Positions 35,296-46,992 of a DNA stretch of 64,000 nucleotides are shown here, piece by piece. The notes beneath the pieces were generated by a model. That model was not told where the DNA came from, made no database searches, and saw nothing but the letters and a program-made list of their open reading frames with translations. Location: NCBI GenBank assembly GCA_003999685.1, contig CP021231.1:248001-312000 (forward strand), read 5' to 3'. Position 1 is the stretch's first letter, and every line of letters starts with the position of its first letter. The translations under genes and the position numbers were made by a program. This stretch comes from Taiwanofungus camphoratus. Its lineage: Eukaryota; Basidiomycota; Agaricomycetes; Polyporales; Taiwanofungaceae.

Positions 35296-35451
35296 TGTGC
35301 GTGTGTCCCTCAGTCAAAGCAACATGGATGCTATAAAACATGCGCCCCTTGAGTCTGCAAACCTTGTTCATTGCGCCCCCCCCTTCGCTTTTGAAAGATA
35401 GGCAGCACACACTCAGAAGCTCCTAGTCCTCTTTGAAGCCCGGAATCTGAA

Positions 35452-36189
35452 GTGCTCTTGTACAGGACTCTGTCAGCTCTTATGATCGCTTCGATGACTT
35501 TCCTTCGCCGTTTGTTTAAGCCTGGAAACAATGTCGCGGTGGATGGCCCTACCAATGTTCGCGTTCCAGTTGCCTGTGAACATAGCTGTCTCCCTCCAGA
35601 CCAAACCCCATCACCTGCTCTTATCGGGATGTACGAAGATTCCAGGAGCCATGAAGTGTCGGCCTGGGATGCAGTGAACCCTATTACTATCGCACGACCA
35701 CCGGCTGCATATCGCTCGTTGCTACAATACCAAGAGGACCTTATTATTGAATTCTTTGGGGGCCGGCCCGCACCGAGGGATGACCCTCCTCCATCATACC
35801 AGCAGACAACGAACGAAGAGCAGCTTCCCGCCTATCCTGGTGATTCAGGCGCAGAGCCTGTCACGCTTGCGAAATACTTATTCAGTTATGGATTTAGTGA
35901 GATTATGTTGGCATTGGAAGTGGGCCAGTCCTTGACCATCTTTCTTCCTATAGTTTTCTTCCCGTTCTGGCTTGCGGGAGCCGTGATCTTATGGTCTCCA
36001 TTAAACCCTACGGAAGATTGGGAAATAGGAAAACCTGCCGAAGAGAGGACTCGGCTTCTTCGATTACATCGGACCACGGAACTCAAATGGGCCAGGCGCT
36101 GTCTGTGGGCAATGTTGATCATGCTCGCGACCATCATGGCTGTTGTGCTTGTACTCGTTGTGATGTACCGCCGCGGTCGCATGGCCTAA
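35452..36189 (+). CDS. Hypothetical two-transmembrane protein with PPxY motif
   Basis: Single-exon frame of 245 codons. The true start may be the ATG at about 35482 or 35497 (MTFLRRLFKPGNN) rather than the first start-like codon. Cytosolic-looking N-terminal half with DDPPPSYQQ (a PPxY-type site, the kind bound by WW domains of Nedd4/Rsp5 ligases). Two hydrophobic helices follow: about 160-185 (VGQSLTIFLPIVFFPFWLAG) and about 218-240 (MLIMLATIMAVVLVLVVMYR), separated by a charged loop with GKPAEERTRLLRLHR. A basic C-terminus ends RRGRMA. No enzyme family recognised. By the PPxY, membrane sorting through a Rsp5-like ligase is a possible inference. Confidence 0.7.
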   Translation: MLLYRTLSALMIASMTFLRRLFKPGNNVAVDGPTNVRVPVACEHSCLPPDQTPSPALIGMYEDSRSHEVSAWDAVNPITIARPPAAYRSLLQYQEDLIIEFFGGRPAPRDDPPPSYQQTTNEEQLPAYPGDSGAEPVTLAKYLFSYGFSEIMLALEVGQSLTIFLPIVFFPFWLAGAVILWSPLNPTEDWEIGKPAEERTRLLRLHRTTELKWARRCLWAMLIMLATIMAVVLVLVVMYRRGRMA

Positions 36190-39100
36190 CGAGGGTATCT
36201 CGATTCAGTGGATCGCCTTCTATTGTCTATCTGTCTTTCCCAAAAATTATTTGTTTATGCTATATTATACATTATAGATACCTGCTTTTCTCTTTTACTT
36301 GCTTAGATTTTTCTACGCATCGCAATCATGATATACCACCACTTTTGCCGAGACGCAATATGTAGTAACAGTTCGTTGGTGCTACTGTACATGTCAACTG
36401 CAATGAAAATGAACAAGATCATAACTCCGTCCTCACAAGGGTCTCATTTAACTTCTTCAAATCCAGTAAGCATGGGGAAGCAATTTATTGAGCGCATTTG
36501 TGCTGCAAATTGTCCGCAGATACGATAGTTTCTATTTATGGTGTTTATCCACAAGGTGGACAACGAGGCGCAACCGTGTCTCCGAGTCTTTGCTGCCCTC
36601 TACACCCCGCTGAAGTCAGAACACTGCTGTCTAACACTGATTCTATCTGGAACCTGGGAATGACTTGACTATGGGTTCGAAAATGCTGAACCAATTTTCA
36701 TCACGTGGCGGTAGAGGGCTTTGGGTGGTTGAACATCCCTCTCTTGTAATATAGGCTGGCGGAGCCTCAGAATTTATTTTCTTTTCGACGTTCAAACCAC
36801 TGCATCCTCAACTCAAAAGATGCAATGTCTTGTCTTCTTCAAGACTGTGGACCTGCAAATGTTTCAAATAATTTGAGTGCTCTTTCGAACAATGCCGACT
36901 TGTGCTGAGTTTGGGGAATCACAGTACTCGATGTTGGGCTGGCAAATGTTACACTGTTAGGTGATACATCACTGTTCATCCCTTGACTAAAGGAACCGCT
37001 AGGGATGGGAGTTTTTAGTAGGAGCCAATTCGCACAGGCATGTCTTCCAGTTAACCCTGCATTTAGTATGGATAGCTGATGAAACCGCTTACTCTGATAG
37101 CGCATAACTGTCTCAAGGGCCAGTAGATACACGTCTGCACACGACCATTATACCGGCATACATTTGTGGAGTAGTGTTACTTGCTATTGTCCGTTGAGGT
37201 TATTCACCGTTTACAGCCATGATTTTAGAGGCTGGTCGCTGTTGCGAGAGATAGCTACGAGACGCCAGCGTCTTTTCTACGCAGAAATGTCTTTCTGTTG
37301 TCGCATCGGGGCGAACGAGCAATACCCACCTGTCTGTGCACACGCTTCAATGCTGTTCCTTGCATGCTTTGTTTTTCTGACGATCTGGTCTTGATTTGGT
37401 GTTCAAGTGGTCCTTTTATATGCTTTCTTGTGGTTCTCAGAGATCATCCCATCCTCAGTCGAAGCCGCGGAATCTCCCCGAACCTCAGCTCCGGTTTCTT
37501 CTCAAAGTTCCTGTCTTCGTCAGTTCCTTGAAAGATGTCTTAAGAACGACTATCCTTTATCGACGTTCTGGTGCGATTTCGCGAAGGGGCATGTACTATT
37601 TGCCAAGTGATGGGCATGCAAGATCCGGCTCCGGCACGTGTTCTTGCCGAAGGATAGATGTCTTGTGAGAATTGCAGTGGTGTAGGCGATCACAACGCGG
37701 AAGGGGGCAGGCATGTTTGAATTCTACTGTGCACTGAGGTGCAATGATCTTATTGGATATATTGAAATTACCAGGTTGCCATTCGACCATCGACGCTGAT
37801 ACGACCATATTCTTCAGTTTGAGAAGTCGAAGATCATAGTGCCATTGACGTTGGCACTTCCAGCATTGGACACACCTTGCTGGCACTTGGTTCTTTGGAT
37901 TCAATAACAGATAAGATCATACTCGGCCTCAACGGATCTATTTTGACACAATCGTTTTCGCCGTTTGTGCCGTGGTTCTTCATCATTGGCGCTTTATTGT
38001 GCTAGCCTTGCGTGAACAGCGTGTATAAGGCCTGATTGATGCGCCACCTGCAGTCACACCACGATTCGCCACCTCTTTGTCGGCAAGCGAGTACTGTTAA
38101 ACTTACGGTCTGGTATTACAAATCCCACTGCCCAGCTGAGCTTCCTCAAATACATGCCTGACTGACAGTGTCCACAATTCCGTTGCCGAGATTACCTCCG
38201 TTGTGAATCGGGTTCGCGTCGTCCTTCTCATGTGTGAACACGAGATGTAGGCCGTCATATTACATTGGGCGGGTATAAGCTGCATAGCTGATCAGATTCA
38301 ATCCGACGTAACATTTCATTTCTAGTGTAGGTGACTATTACCGCGGCTGTCAAGTGAGTGGATTGTGAAAAACTGCGGATCGTCTTTGTATCTCATCGAC
38401 ATGCCTTCCGGCCATGGACAGCATTTCCATGGTCGATATTATACAGGGGAAAGAAAGGATTGTAATTCGGCGACTTGCAAGACCAGCCTGGCTCACAAGC
38501 ATAAAAACACAACGTGCCGTTGTCTAGCTGTCTGTCTGCGTCTTCTTCTAACTGAGCTCCAGTACTAACATGCTCGGCGTTTTCTGCGCCGGCCCCACAC
38601 TGATTTAGGTTGAAACAGATCTTCGACGAGTGCAGAACATGTTCTATACGCAATGCCCTCAATGTGATCCCTCGAGTGGATAGTCTCGATCTTTGTTCCT
38701 TCCCTCATGATCTGAGGGCAGGTCTATTTCTCGGCCACCTGGATCCTTCTGCCGAGTCGTCAGTCATGTATCGTTTTTGGAGCTGTGGATGTTTTGCTGT
38801 AGTGTATTTTTATCTTCCTGTTATCGATGAACTCACCCGTTGTCTAATATCTGACAATGTTTGTCGAAAAGCTTGATTCATTACACTGACTATTTTTTGG
38901 ATCGTTCGGGCTTCGAGCTCAGGGGACTCACACAAGATGGTGTCTGGCGGTATGCTGAAACGGGCGTCAGGCTTATGGCTGTGCAGTGACCGCGATATTG
39001 GACTGCGCTCATGCAGGATTGTTTGTTCCCAATTTCAGCGCTTATATCGTCTGGTCCGACTTTTCAAGATCCAATCCTCATTTTGGTTTGCTTACCTTTC

Positions 39101-40212
39101 GGTATCACAGGGCAGATGTTTCAAGTTCTGTTACGTGTTAAGTAGGGAATACCGTTTTGTTCGGCAAATTATCAGAATTTTTGGCAGACAGCAATTCATG
39201 CCCTCAATACAACATACGTGACATGACCTCAGAAGTTTCCTCACCTATGCCACGTTGGATGAAGCGATCACACACCAACACGTTACGCTCACGCATGGAA
39301 AATCGAAGTATACAAGTGCTGCGCCTATTAACAGTGCCACAAGTATTGGTCATGTTGCTCTGGCGCTCTCCTCGGATGGATACCGATGTTACTGCAGTAT
39401 ACATCATCATTCATTCTCAACTTGTATTAATTTCAGTGTTTAACGTAGATTCAACATTCGTATAGGGAACAAAGGAAGCTCGAAATCGAGGAGATCGTGG
39501 AAACGCCCGCAACGGACGCGAATACACCGCCACAAGACTGTTCGCCATCGCGCGCTCCGACAGCGTTCGTAATTTTTGAGACTAGGCCGGGACTTGAAAT
39601 TTGTCTTACCAGCGATTTGAGACAACTTGAAATAGCTGTCTCAGTGTTACTGCAGGTCGTTTGTTCCTCTTCTGAACATACCCATTTACGGTATTGCTCT
39701 GGTCCTTTGAAAGACTCTCCTATTCTCAATAACATCGCGGAGGCACAATCGAGATCGTGCCAAGATGGTTAGGTTTCTGTATACGATAACAATGATGTGA
39801 TCCACCAAGCAGAACAACAAGTCAAACGCTCGCTAGTCCCGCACGAACCTGAGATTGAAACGATGTGATGCGTTGACCATTCAAAGAATTTGTCCAGTGC
39901 CTTCCAGGAACCTTTCTCTGAGCTCAACATACCGCGCGCTTCAGATGGCGAGTACCTCCGTCATCGTTTGGTTTCATGGAGCCATCTATTATATACCCAT
40001 TGGAGACTAGATTATTCTCCTCATGCAATTTGCTTTCGTCCTCCGGCCTCGGGATTCGCGGATATATAGTTTGCGGGTCAGAGAATGCAGTGACAAGCGT
40101 CCCGGCCTTTGTGGTGAGCATAAAAGGTGGGAGTGGTTGCTCGCCAGGATCCCAAGAGCCAACGACTCAGAAACCCACTCATCCCAGTCAAATCCTTCGA
40201 TTATCCTACTCA
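36190..40212. other. Gene-poor interval of about 4 kb
   Basis: No gene I can support. Frames of some interest are minus 36839-37132 (97 codons, ending ALFERALKLFETFAGPQS), minus 37596-37904 (with CVQCWKC) and minus 39451-39735, none matching a family I know. Composition is near 45 percent GC by eye, lower than in the genes. The interval may be decayed repeats or may hold unrecognised multi-exon genes. Confidence 0.4.
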
Positions 40213-40832
40213 ATGTCGGGTCCTGTTCTTCTGTCACTCACCTCCTGGGTCGAAGAGCACATCTCCGCTATCCTGACTGCCTCCACTCAGGCAGAATTCG
40301 ACGCTGCCTTTGATGCGGCCTTTATTGAAGGCGTTCACGTTACCTTCAATGGCGAACACCTTAGCCGTGAACACTACAAGAAGATAACGGAGAAGGTGGT
40401 GCTAAAGGGGACCTCTCGGCAGGGTCCAGTGTTCGCGAACTCTGTCGAAGTGCCTACGGACAGCAAGGACCCTATCCAGGTGTGTTTCAATGAAATCCAC
40501 ATGCATGAAATGGTGGCGCTGACTCAAGCTGGATTACGTTCACGGAGGCCGGTAACGTGGGTCTGTTTTACACGGCACAGTTCGAGGACAAGACAGAGAA
40601 GAAGACGACCATCAGTGTCACCACTATTTCATTGAATATCGGGTCTGTGCCCTCCATCTTCAAAAAATGACACGGAGCCCTAACTTGCTAAGCCAGGATC
40701 ATTCAAGACTTGACTCTGAGCCCGCCCAAGGCTCCGGGAGGTGGTTTGTTTGATCCCCGAAGGATTTCGACCCTGAACGAAGTGGCGATAGACACGACAA
40801 GCACTCTCGTTCCTGTTGAGCCTGGTGCTTGA
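40213..40832 (+). CDS. Small NTF2/SnoaL-like protein, copy 1
   Basis: Three exons: 40213-40479, 40548-40642, 40697-40832, about 165 residues. Starts MSGPVLLSLTSWVEEHISAI, then TQAEFDAAFDAAFIEGVHV, FNGEHLSREHYKKIT, VLKGTSRQGPVF. Exon 2 is AGNVGLFYTAQFEDKTEKKT and exon 3 has LFDPRRISTLNEVAID. This order of helix (EFDAAFDAAF), beta-strand (HVTFNG) and LSREHYKK is typical of NTF2-like cone-fold domains common in agaricomycete genomes. There is no signal peptide. Function unknown. Intron 1 has CTGAC 25 bp before the acceptor. It is paralogous to the gene at 42705-43306. Confidence 0.72.
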
Positions 40833-42704
40833 GCTCGAGCCATGGAAAAGGTTGTGATACTAGGGCGCATTATGGAGTTACCTTGCGATATGGTCAACTT
40901 TAGTTTACGTCTATAATATAATTAGTGCTTCTGTTTTGTAACATCTCTGGCGACAAACCGAGGAAATTCTCATATCATCGTCGGGAGATTCGGTCCGGAA
41001 ACATGGATTTACTTGAATATCAAGGAACCCTGGTGTCAGCAATAGCATATTCATGATTGAGTAGACCTACTACTAGTAAAGCATTAGATACAGGAGTTCA
41101 CTGTAGCATCACGCGCTGCGCCGAGACAATTCTCCCAAGCTTGTGGAGGAACTTAGAACAAGCCTTAGAATACAACTTGCATTGACATATGTCAATATTT
41201 CGAGGTACCAGTGACTAGCGCACCAGCAATGTGATGCATCCTGGAGAAAGGAGGAGATATTTAGTCGCTACTACATTACATACACGGCGGACATGTGACT
41301 CTGCCGGTGATAACACCTTGCAGCATCTGTAATACCGGGACAGTACGACTATGCTTTCAGTTCGGCCTCTTCTACCTCTAACTTCTTTAAGCTATGGCTC
41401 AGAGACACAGACTATCACAGCAATCGCGCCTTATTTCTTGAGGCGGCTTTGAAATGCGGTACAACCGCCGTGACTGCAGACTTCTGGAATTCGCCTCTTT
41501 TCGATTGAAGACTAATTTCCACGTCTGTTCTAGAGCGTATTGAATCGAGAATCAACTTGGGTCAGTCCCAGTTTGTTGCTCTTCAAGAGAGTTTTCCGTG
41601 AAATTGAGCTTGCTGCAACTCGAATGGTGCTGCATGTTTGCTTCTCAAAGAACTGCGGCGCTGGCCTGTAGAAATGGTTGTCAGATGCGGTATGCGTAAG
41701 TTTATGCTGTCTTCCAGTTGACAGTACCAGTACTAGACCGGCTTGATTTATGGCCAAGCGTCGTGTGTGCGAGAACCAGGGTCACCTGTTCTCTCGAATA
41801 TTGTTCTCTTGCGTCTGGATCGCGTCTTGCTCCTAGAACTGAGGCTTTTCTGCCATGGATCGACCGCTTTCCATCAGTACTTCGCTGCAATGCATCGTGG
41901 CTCCTATGCGTGCCCTACACCGAATCATATTGTTCTCGGAGAAGTGGCCATCTCTAGTCAAAGGACTGTGGCATAACTATACCAAGCCTTGATACCTATG
42001 TGGATTCTCGTTGTTGCGCACGGTTAGCAAGTCATGGGAATGCATAGTCGCGTTTTTGGGACGGCCTCATCACGGCGTCGCGCCTGGTCTAGTTCTAGCA
42101 TCTGATGCGCCTGGTGAGATTGCGCCAGTGAACGCCTTCCTAAATAGACTAGTACTAGAAGGACCACACCAACGTCAGAAATGCTGCGTTTTCGGCGGTA
42201 AGCAATCTGACGTCTGCCGATTTGCGCTCGGGATGCAGTCATGGTGAGCGTCGCGGTCGCCTGCACATATAGTTGACGGTAACTCAGTATGTGAAGGTCA
42301 TCGCTCTGCTTCATGACGATATCGACGCGAAGAGATGCGTTGACCATGTTCTGGTCACTTGGTCTAGTACTGTATGTGGTAAGTCGGAACGACCTTCGCT
42401 GAGCCCTTACCCTCGACCGTTCTCTTCACTCCCCGTGTAGATCGACCTGGAGTGGCATCTGGCTCACTATCGTAGGACCGGGGCTCAACCACGACAAGGA
42501 AGCTATTGCTCGTGTGGTCGATGTATCATTTCAGGGATCTGGTGATCATGCAGTATGTACGCTATGACAACATCTGCGGCTTCCAGACACCGTACTGGAG
42601 TGATGATAGAAGTATTGGTATTGGACGCAGTGCGTATAAAGTCCACCCGGTTGTTCTCCGCAGCAAGTACGTTTTACAAGATCATAATCAAGTCGACGAA
42701 CGCA
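40833..42704. other. Spacer between the NTF2-like paralogues
   Basis: No gene recognised. Several overlapping frames of 60-110 codons on both strands (for example minus 42024-42347) lack motifs. Confidence 0.4.
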
Positions 42705-43306
42705 ATGCCTCCTCTCTCTGATCTAGCTACATGGACCGAAGGACGTGTTCGGAATATGATGACGGCCAATACCCAAGAAGATTTCGACTCTGCTTTCGAA
42801 GCCTTTCTTAGCAAGGGTGCTCACATTACAGTGAATGGCAAACACATCAGCCGCCACCACTACAAGGAACGGATGCAGACCATGAAGTCGAATGAAATGA
42901 ATGTAAAGATTACATTCAATGGCACAGTCGCTGCTCCTGTGAACACAGATAGTCCCACCGAGGTGCTGTTCTTCATCAATATTTTGAACAGTGACGGTCT
43001 TATTAATAGGACATCCGTAGGCGGGCACCGTGGGCCTGTTCTATACGGCGGTCATCACTACTCACCTTATCAAGTCTAGCACTATTAGCTCTTCGCTCAA
43101 TGTAGTGTTAGTGCTCCACGTGCTTCCCAAGCATGGTTACGTTTCCTAACTCGTTTTCCAGTATTGTGCAGGACCCGTCTTTGAAGGATTTTGCAGACAA
43201 TGTGGTCGACTTCGACGCACGTAGAGTGTCGACCCTGAGTGAAGTTGTGGTCGACAGTCCTCAGACTGGCCTGCAACCTGGTATTGCAAGCACCGTTAGC
43301 ACTTGA
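42705..43306 (+). CDS. Small NTF2/SnoaL-like protein, copy 2
   Basis: Three exons at the same points as copy 1: 42705-42962, 43021-43106, 43162-43306, about 162 residues. MPPLSDLATWTEGRVRNMM, TQEDFDSAFEAFLSKGAHI, VNGKHISRHHYKERMQTM; exon 2 AGTVGLFYTAVITTHLIK; exon 3 ARRVSTLSEVVVD. The aligned positions ATxTQxxFDxAF, GxHxTxNGxHxSRxHYK, AGxVGLFYTA and RRxSTLxEV are shared with the gene at 40213. The open frame extends upstream to 42555, but similarity to copy 1 begins at the chosen ATG. Function unknown. Confidence 0.72.
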
Positions 43307-44037
43307 CCGTCTGATGTTGGACATGCCTCGAGCAGAGTGTTTACGAATGTCTGCGTTGTATTAGTCCCGTATTTTCTGAGCTACTAGTAGTGTATATGTA
43401 ACTCGAGCATGTCGATGTATGCACTGTACGTTCTAGGAGCTTGATCATGACCCATTTATACTTCCATATACTTTCGGACATTCAGAATCTGTGAGAAGGC
43501 TTCTAGCAGACAGTGCAGGCAGCCGCAGGAGCTTATCAGTGAGGGTCGTCGGTGAGGACACCTATATGGTATATGCCGGCACCGAAGCTGAGTGTCCAAC
43601 TTGTAACTATCATTACCACTGGGCATCGTGAATATCGCCTCTACTTGAACTTCCAGCCCTTGCTCCCTGTAAACTCGAAAATAATTTCTTCTGACTCGCT
43701 TCTGCGCTCCAGTACGTCTTTGAAGGCAAGGTCAAACACTGGGCGCGTTAGAGCTTCGAATTTACATGCCTCACGTTGCTGCATGCATAACATTTCTTGT
43801 GCACTCGTCAGTCTTGCATACACGGTCACGGAGCACCAGTGGACGTCACAGCCCAAAGAAGTAATTAACTCTTACTCCCCTTTTACAATATCATGCCATT
43901 GCCTTATCAGGTTAGAAGTTAGGTAGATTCAGGTAATCTCCTCCGCTTGAACGTCTGGAGAGTTGTGGTGTATTGCATTGACCAATGGTGAGGAAGTATC
44001 CAAAACCCGGACAAGCTTCTCATAAGCAAAAAGACAG
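43307..44037. other. Intergenic, promoter side of COG7
   Basis: A 124-codon plus frame (43552-43926) has no recognisable motif and is probably chance. Nothing else seen. Confidence 0.5.
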
Positions 44038-46992
44038 ATGCATTCACCTTTGGGCAACGTTGATGCTAAGGAGCTGAGTGGATTCCCCAGCTTAGGATCT
44101 TCCGTGGAACTTCTGGAATCATTAGAAAATCACGACGGTGTCGTTTCCTGGATCAATGATATCCTTGACCCCGCCCCTCCCAACGCGGTGGAAAAGGAGC
44201 GCGCCATAGGATTGACGGAACTCGACTGCCGAGTCGCCTATCTAGTTGGGAGCCTCGAAATTGCAAGCGAAGACACGTCAGCCCTGGTAGAAGGCATCAT
44301 CGATGATATCTCCCGTGGTGCCTCACGCCTCACATACGACCTCCAATTTATGCGCGCAGGTGCTGTGTCTCTCCAAGGTGCACTACACAACGTAGAGGCA
44401 AAATCGCAAGCCTCACTCGCTGCGGAGACCAATGTAGCGCTCGATCGGTTGCACTTTCTTGATACCGTTCGGCGCAACATGGAGGCAGCACGCGAGGTAT
44501 TGTGTGAGGCGGAGAACTGGGGAACGCTGGAAAGCGATGTTACGTTACTCCTAGGCGAGAAGAACTATGAGAAGGCTGCAGAGCGTCTCTCCGAGGCTAG
44601 CAAGAGCATGTCCGTATTCGAGAACACGCCCGAGTACGAAATCCGGCGTACGCTGATGGTCAGTCTGCAGAATCAGCTCGAGGCTGCGCTTAGTTCCGCG
44701 CTCGTCTCAGCAGTCACATCTCAGGACGTCGCAGTTTGTCGAAGTTATTTCGCTATCTTCAGCAACATTCAGAGGGAGACTGAATTCCGTAACTACTATT
44801 ATGGATCTCGCCGTAGGCCCCTTGTTGAAATGTGGCAAGGCGCGCGATTACATGGCCATGAAGGGGCATCAGGGCCCGAGCCCGCCATGCAAACATTCTC
44901 AACTTTCCTATCGTCATTCTATTCCTCATTCCTATCCCTCCTCCAAACCGAATGTACCTTTGTTCCTGCCGTCTTTCCTGACCCCCAACCAACTCTTTCG
45001 ACTCTCATCACCTCCACACTGTCCGCCCTTCAACCGACCTTTTCCCAACGCCTCACAGAGATCTCCATGTACCATGGTGCCTCTACCTTACGCGAGCTCA
45101 TCTCAGCCTACCGCGCTACGGAGGAGCTCGCCATCGCCGCAGAGAAGATATTTGAGAAAGTCAGGTACACTGCCATGCTCGCGCCAGTACCCAACACAGA
45201 TCCTAACGCTGTATCCCAGCCGCGGGCACATATCCGACGCCGCTCCTCTGCGCGTATGTCCATGTCCATGACGCGACGCATGTCGATACATCACACATCC
45301 ACCAACAGTGCGGGCCTTCCTTCAAATCCATCCACGTCGTTTCCTCTCGAGTGGGACCACGAGCTTTTCCTTCCCTTCGCCGAGTTCCAGGCAGACTACG
45401 ACATTCTTGAGCGGCGTCTACTCGATGACGTGCTCAAAGGTGTGCTCCGCACGGTTCCGCGTACGCGAGGAGATCGCGCGCGTGTGCTACGCGAACGGGC
45501 GGTGGACGTATTCGAAGCGGCTGAGGATGCCATGGGTCGCTGCCTCGCGTTTACGCACGGATATGGTGCTGCATGCCTTGTACAAGCGGTGGATCGCACC
45601 ATCTCTGCGTTTGCGGAAGCATCACGTACTGAGGTTACTACGAGAAAGGGAACATCGAGCGGGAATACGTCCGCGGGGGCGCCATCATCATGTGAGGACC
45701 TTTCTGATTTGGATTATACCGCAGAAGATTGGGCGGATATCCAGTCGACGTTGCATCTTCTCGAGGCCGTTCGTGCACTGCTGGACCGTACGATAGTGTA
45801 CGAGGGAAAGCTTCGTGCAGGCCTTGTGCAAATTTCGGCAACCTTGCGTGCCGTGCGTCGGGATCCAGGTTCGCCGCCCAACGGTACGACGCGTAGTGCA
45901 ATCCAGCTGCTCATGCAATCCACTCTAAACTCTGCTGCTTTACATTCCTTGCTAAACAGCGTCGATCCGGAAATCTCCCAGCCTCCACCGTCATCCCGCG
46001 GCGACACCTTCCTTGTGCGCACGCCTCCCTCTCCGGACCCCTTCCAGTCGTCCTTCATGCCTGCCCTCCCCCAAAAGCCGTCTACAGCCCACCTCCTAAC
46101 CGAAGCCCGCACCGCCATCTCGATGCTCGCCCGCGCATGCCAAGTCGCGCTGCTGGACACGCTACTTGCACCACTGCGCGCACACCTCAGCGCGTACGCC
46201 TCGCTACCGGTCTGGTCTTCAGCCGACGCCGCCAAAGGTTCCTCGGTCATGGCGGACGGCGCGACGAGCGCGGTGCGTGTACCGGCGTTCTCACGGAGCC
46301 CGAGCACGACAATGCAGCGCGTCGCAGAGGGCCTGCTGACGCTCCCGCGCCTGCTCGAGGTGCACGCTGGTGATGGCGCGCTTGCGTTCTCGCTGCGCAC
46401 GCTGCCGCACGTGAGCAGTGCGCTCCTGCGTGCACTCGCGGAGCCCTCGCATGAGAATGCAGTGGTGAGCTCGGGCGTGGGGATGCAGCACACGCGGCGC
46501 GCACCCTCGCTCGCGCTTAAGCCCGGGCAGGCGCAGGCGCAGATGCAGATGCAGGCCCAGCAAGCGCAGGACCAGAGCGAGGGTGCGAGCGAGGCCCTCG
46601 ACGACCTGCACCTCCCGCCGTCCTCCGTGACCGCTGCATGGCTCGTCTCGCTCGGGTGCACGCTCCTCGCGGCTCTCACATCCTCGGTTCTGCCGCGCAT
46701 CCCGAAACTCTCGCCAGCGGGTGCGGCGCAGCTCGCGGAAGACCTCGGCTACCTTGGCAATGTGGTGCTCGCACTGAACGTGGAGTGGCACGCGTTGGGT
46801 GCGTGGAAGCAGTGGACGGAGATGGGTGAGGAAGAGGGTCGGAGGAGGGTGAGGGAGGGGGCATGGGTGCTGGAAAGTGAGAAAGACGAGGGGAGCGAGG
46901 AGAGGAACGGTGCAGAAGGGGGCGAGGAGTGGGAGAGGGCGAGCGAGGAGGTTGGGAGGATCGTGGCACGATTGAGGGGGTGGACGTTGTAG
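44038..46992 (+). CDS. COG7: Conserved oligomeric Golgi complex subunit 7 (COG7), intronless
   Basis: Peripheral Golgi protein of lobe B of the COG tethering complex, acting in retrograde intra-Golgi vesicle traffic and glycosyltransferase recycling (family knowledge). A single 984-codon frame. The N-terminus has SWINDILDP, the typical COG7 opening, followed by helical heptad-like segments (ASRLTYDLQFMRAGAVSLQG, RLHFLDTVRRNMEAAREVL, WGTLESDVTLLLGEKNYEKA, AAERLSEASKSMSVF) and YRATEELAIAAEKIFEKV. The C-terminal third has low-complexity insertions (QAQAQMQMQAQQAQDQ), LAEDLGYLGNVVLALNVEW, and a charged tail. It is longer than animal COG7 (about 770 aa), the extra length being in these insertions and Ser/Arg-rich linkers (RRRSSARMSMSMTRRMSI). 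Intronless, unlike nearly all its neighbours. The 3-prime part is markedly more GC-rich than the 5-prime part. Confidence 0.88.
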   Translation: MHSPLGNVDAKELSGFPSLGSSVELLESLENHDGVVSWINDILDPAPPNAVEKERAIGLTELDCRVAYLVGSLEIASEDTSALVEGIIDDISRGASRLTYDLQFMRAGAVSLQGALHNVEAKSQASLAAETNVALDRLHFLDTVRRNMEAAREVLCEAENWGTLESDVTLLLGEKNYEKAAERLSEASKSMSVFENTPEYEIRRTLMVSLQNQLEAALSSALVSAVTSQDVAVCRSYFAIFSNIQRETEFRNYYYGSRRRPLVEMWQGARLHGHEGASGPEPAMQTFSTFLSSFYSSFLSLLQTECTFVPAVFPDPQPTLSTLITSTLSALQPTFSQRLTEISMYHGASTLRELISAYRATEELAIAAEKIFEKVRYTAMLAPVPNTDPNAVSQPRAHIRRRSSARMSMSMTRRMSIHHTSTNSAGLPSNPSTSFPLEWDHELFLPFAEFQADYDILERRLLDDVLKGVLRTVPRTRGDRARVLRERAVDVFEAAEDAMGRCLAFTHGYGAACLVQAVDRTISAFAEASRTEVTTRKGTSSGNTSAGAPSSCEDLSDLDYTAEDWADIQSTLHLLEAVRALLDRTIVYEGKLRAGLVQISATLRAVRRDPGSPPNGTTRSAIQLLMQSTLNSAALHSLLNSVDPEISQPPPSSRGDTFLVRTPPSPDPFQSSFMPALPQKPSTAHLLTEARTAISMLARACQVALLDTLLAPLRAHLSAYASLPVWSSADAAKGSSVMADGATSAVRVPAFSRSPSTTMQRVAEGLLTLPRLLEVHAGDGALAFSLRTLPHVSSALLRALAEPSHENAVVSSGVGMQHTRRAPSLALKPGQAQAQMQMQAQQAQDQSEGASEALDDLHLPPSSVTAAWLVSLGCTLLAALTSSVLPRIPKLSPAGAAQLAEDLGYLGNVVLALNVEWHALGAWKQWTEMGEEEGRRRVREGAWVLESEKDEGSEERNGAEGGEEWERASEEVGRIVARLRGWTL

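Noticed and set aside
45714-46700. 328-codon minus-strand ORF
   Set aside because: Antisense shadow of COG7, GC-rich, without motifs.
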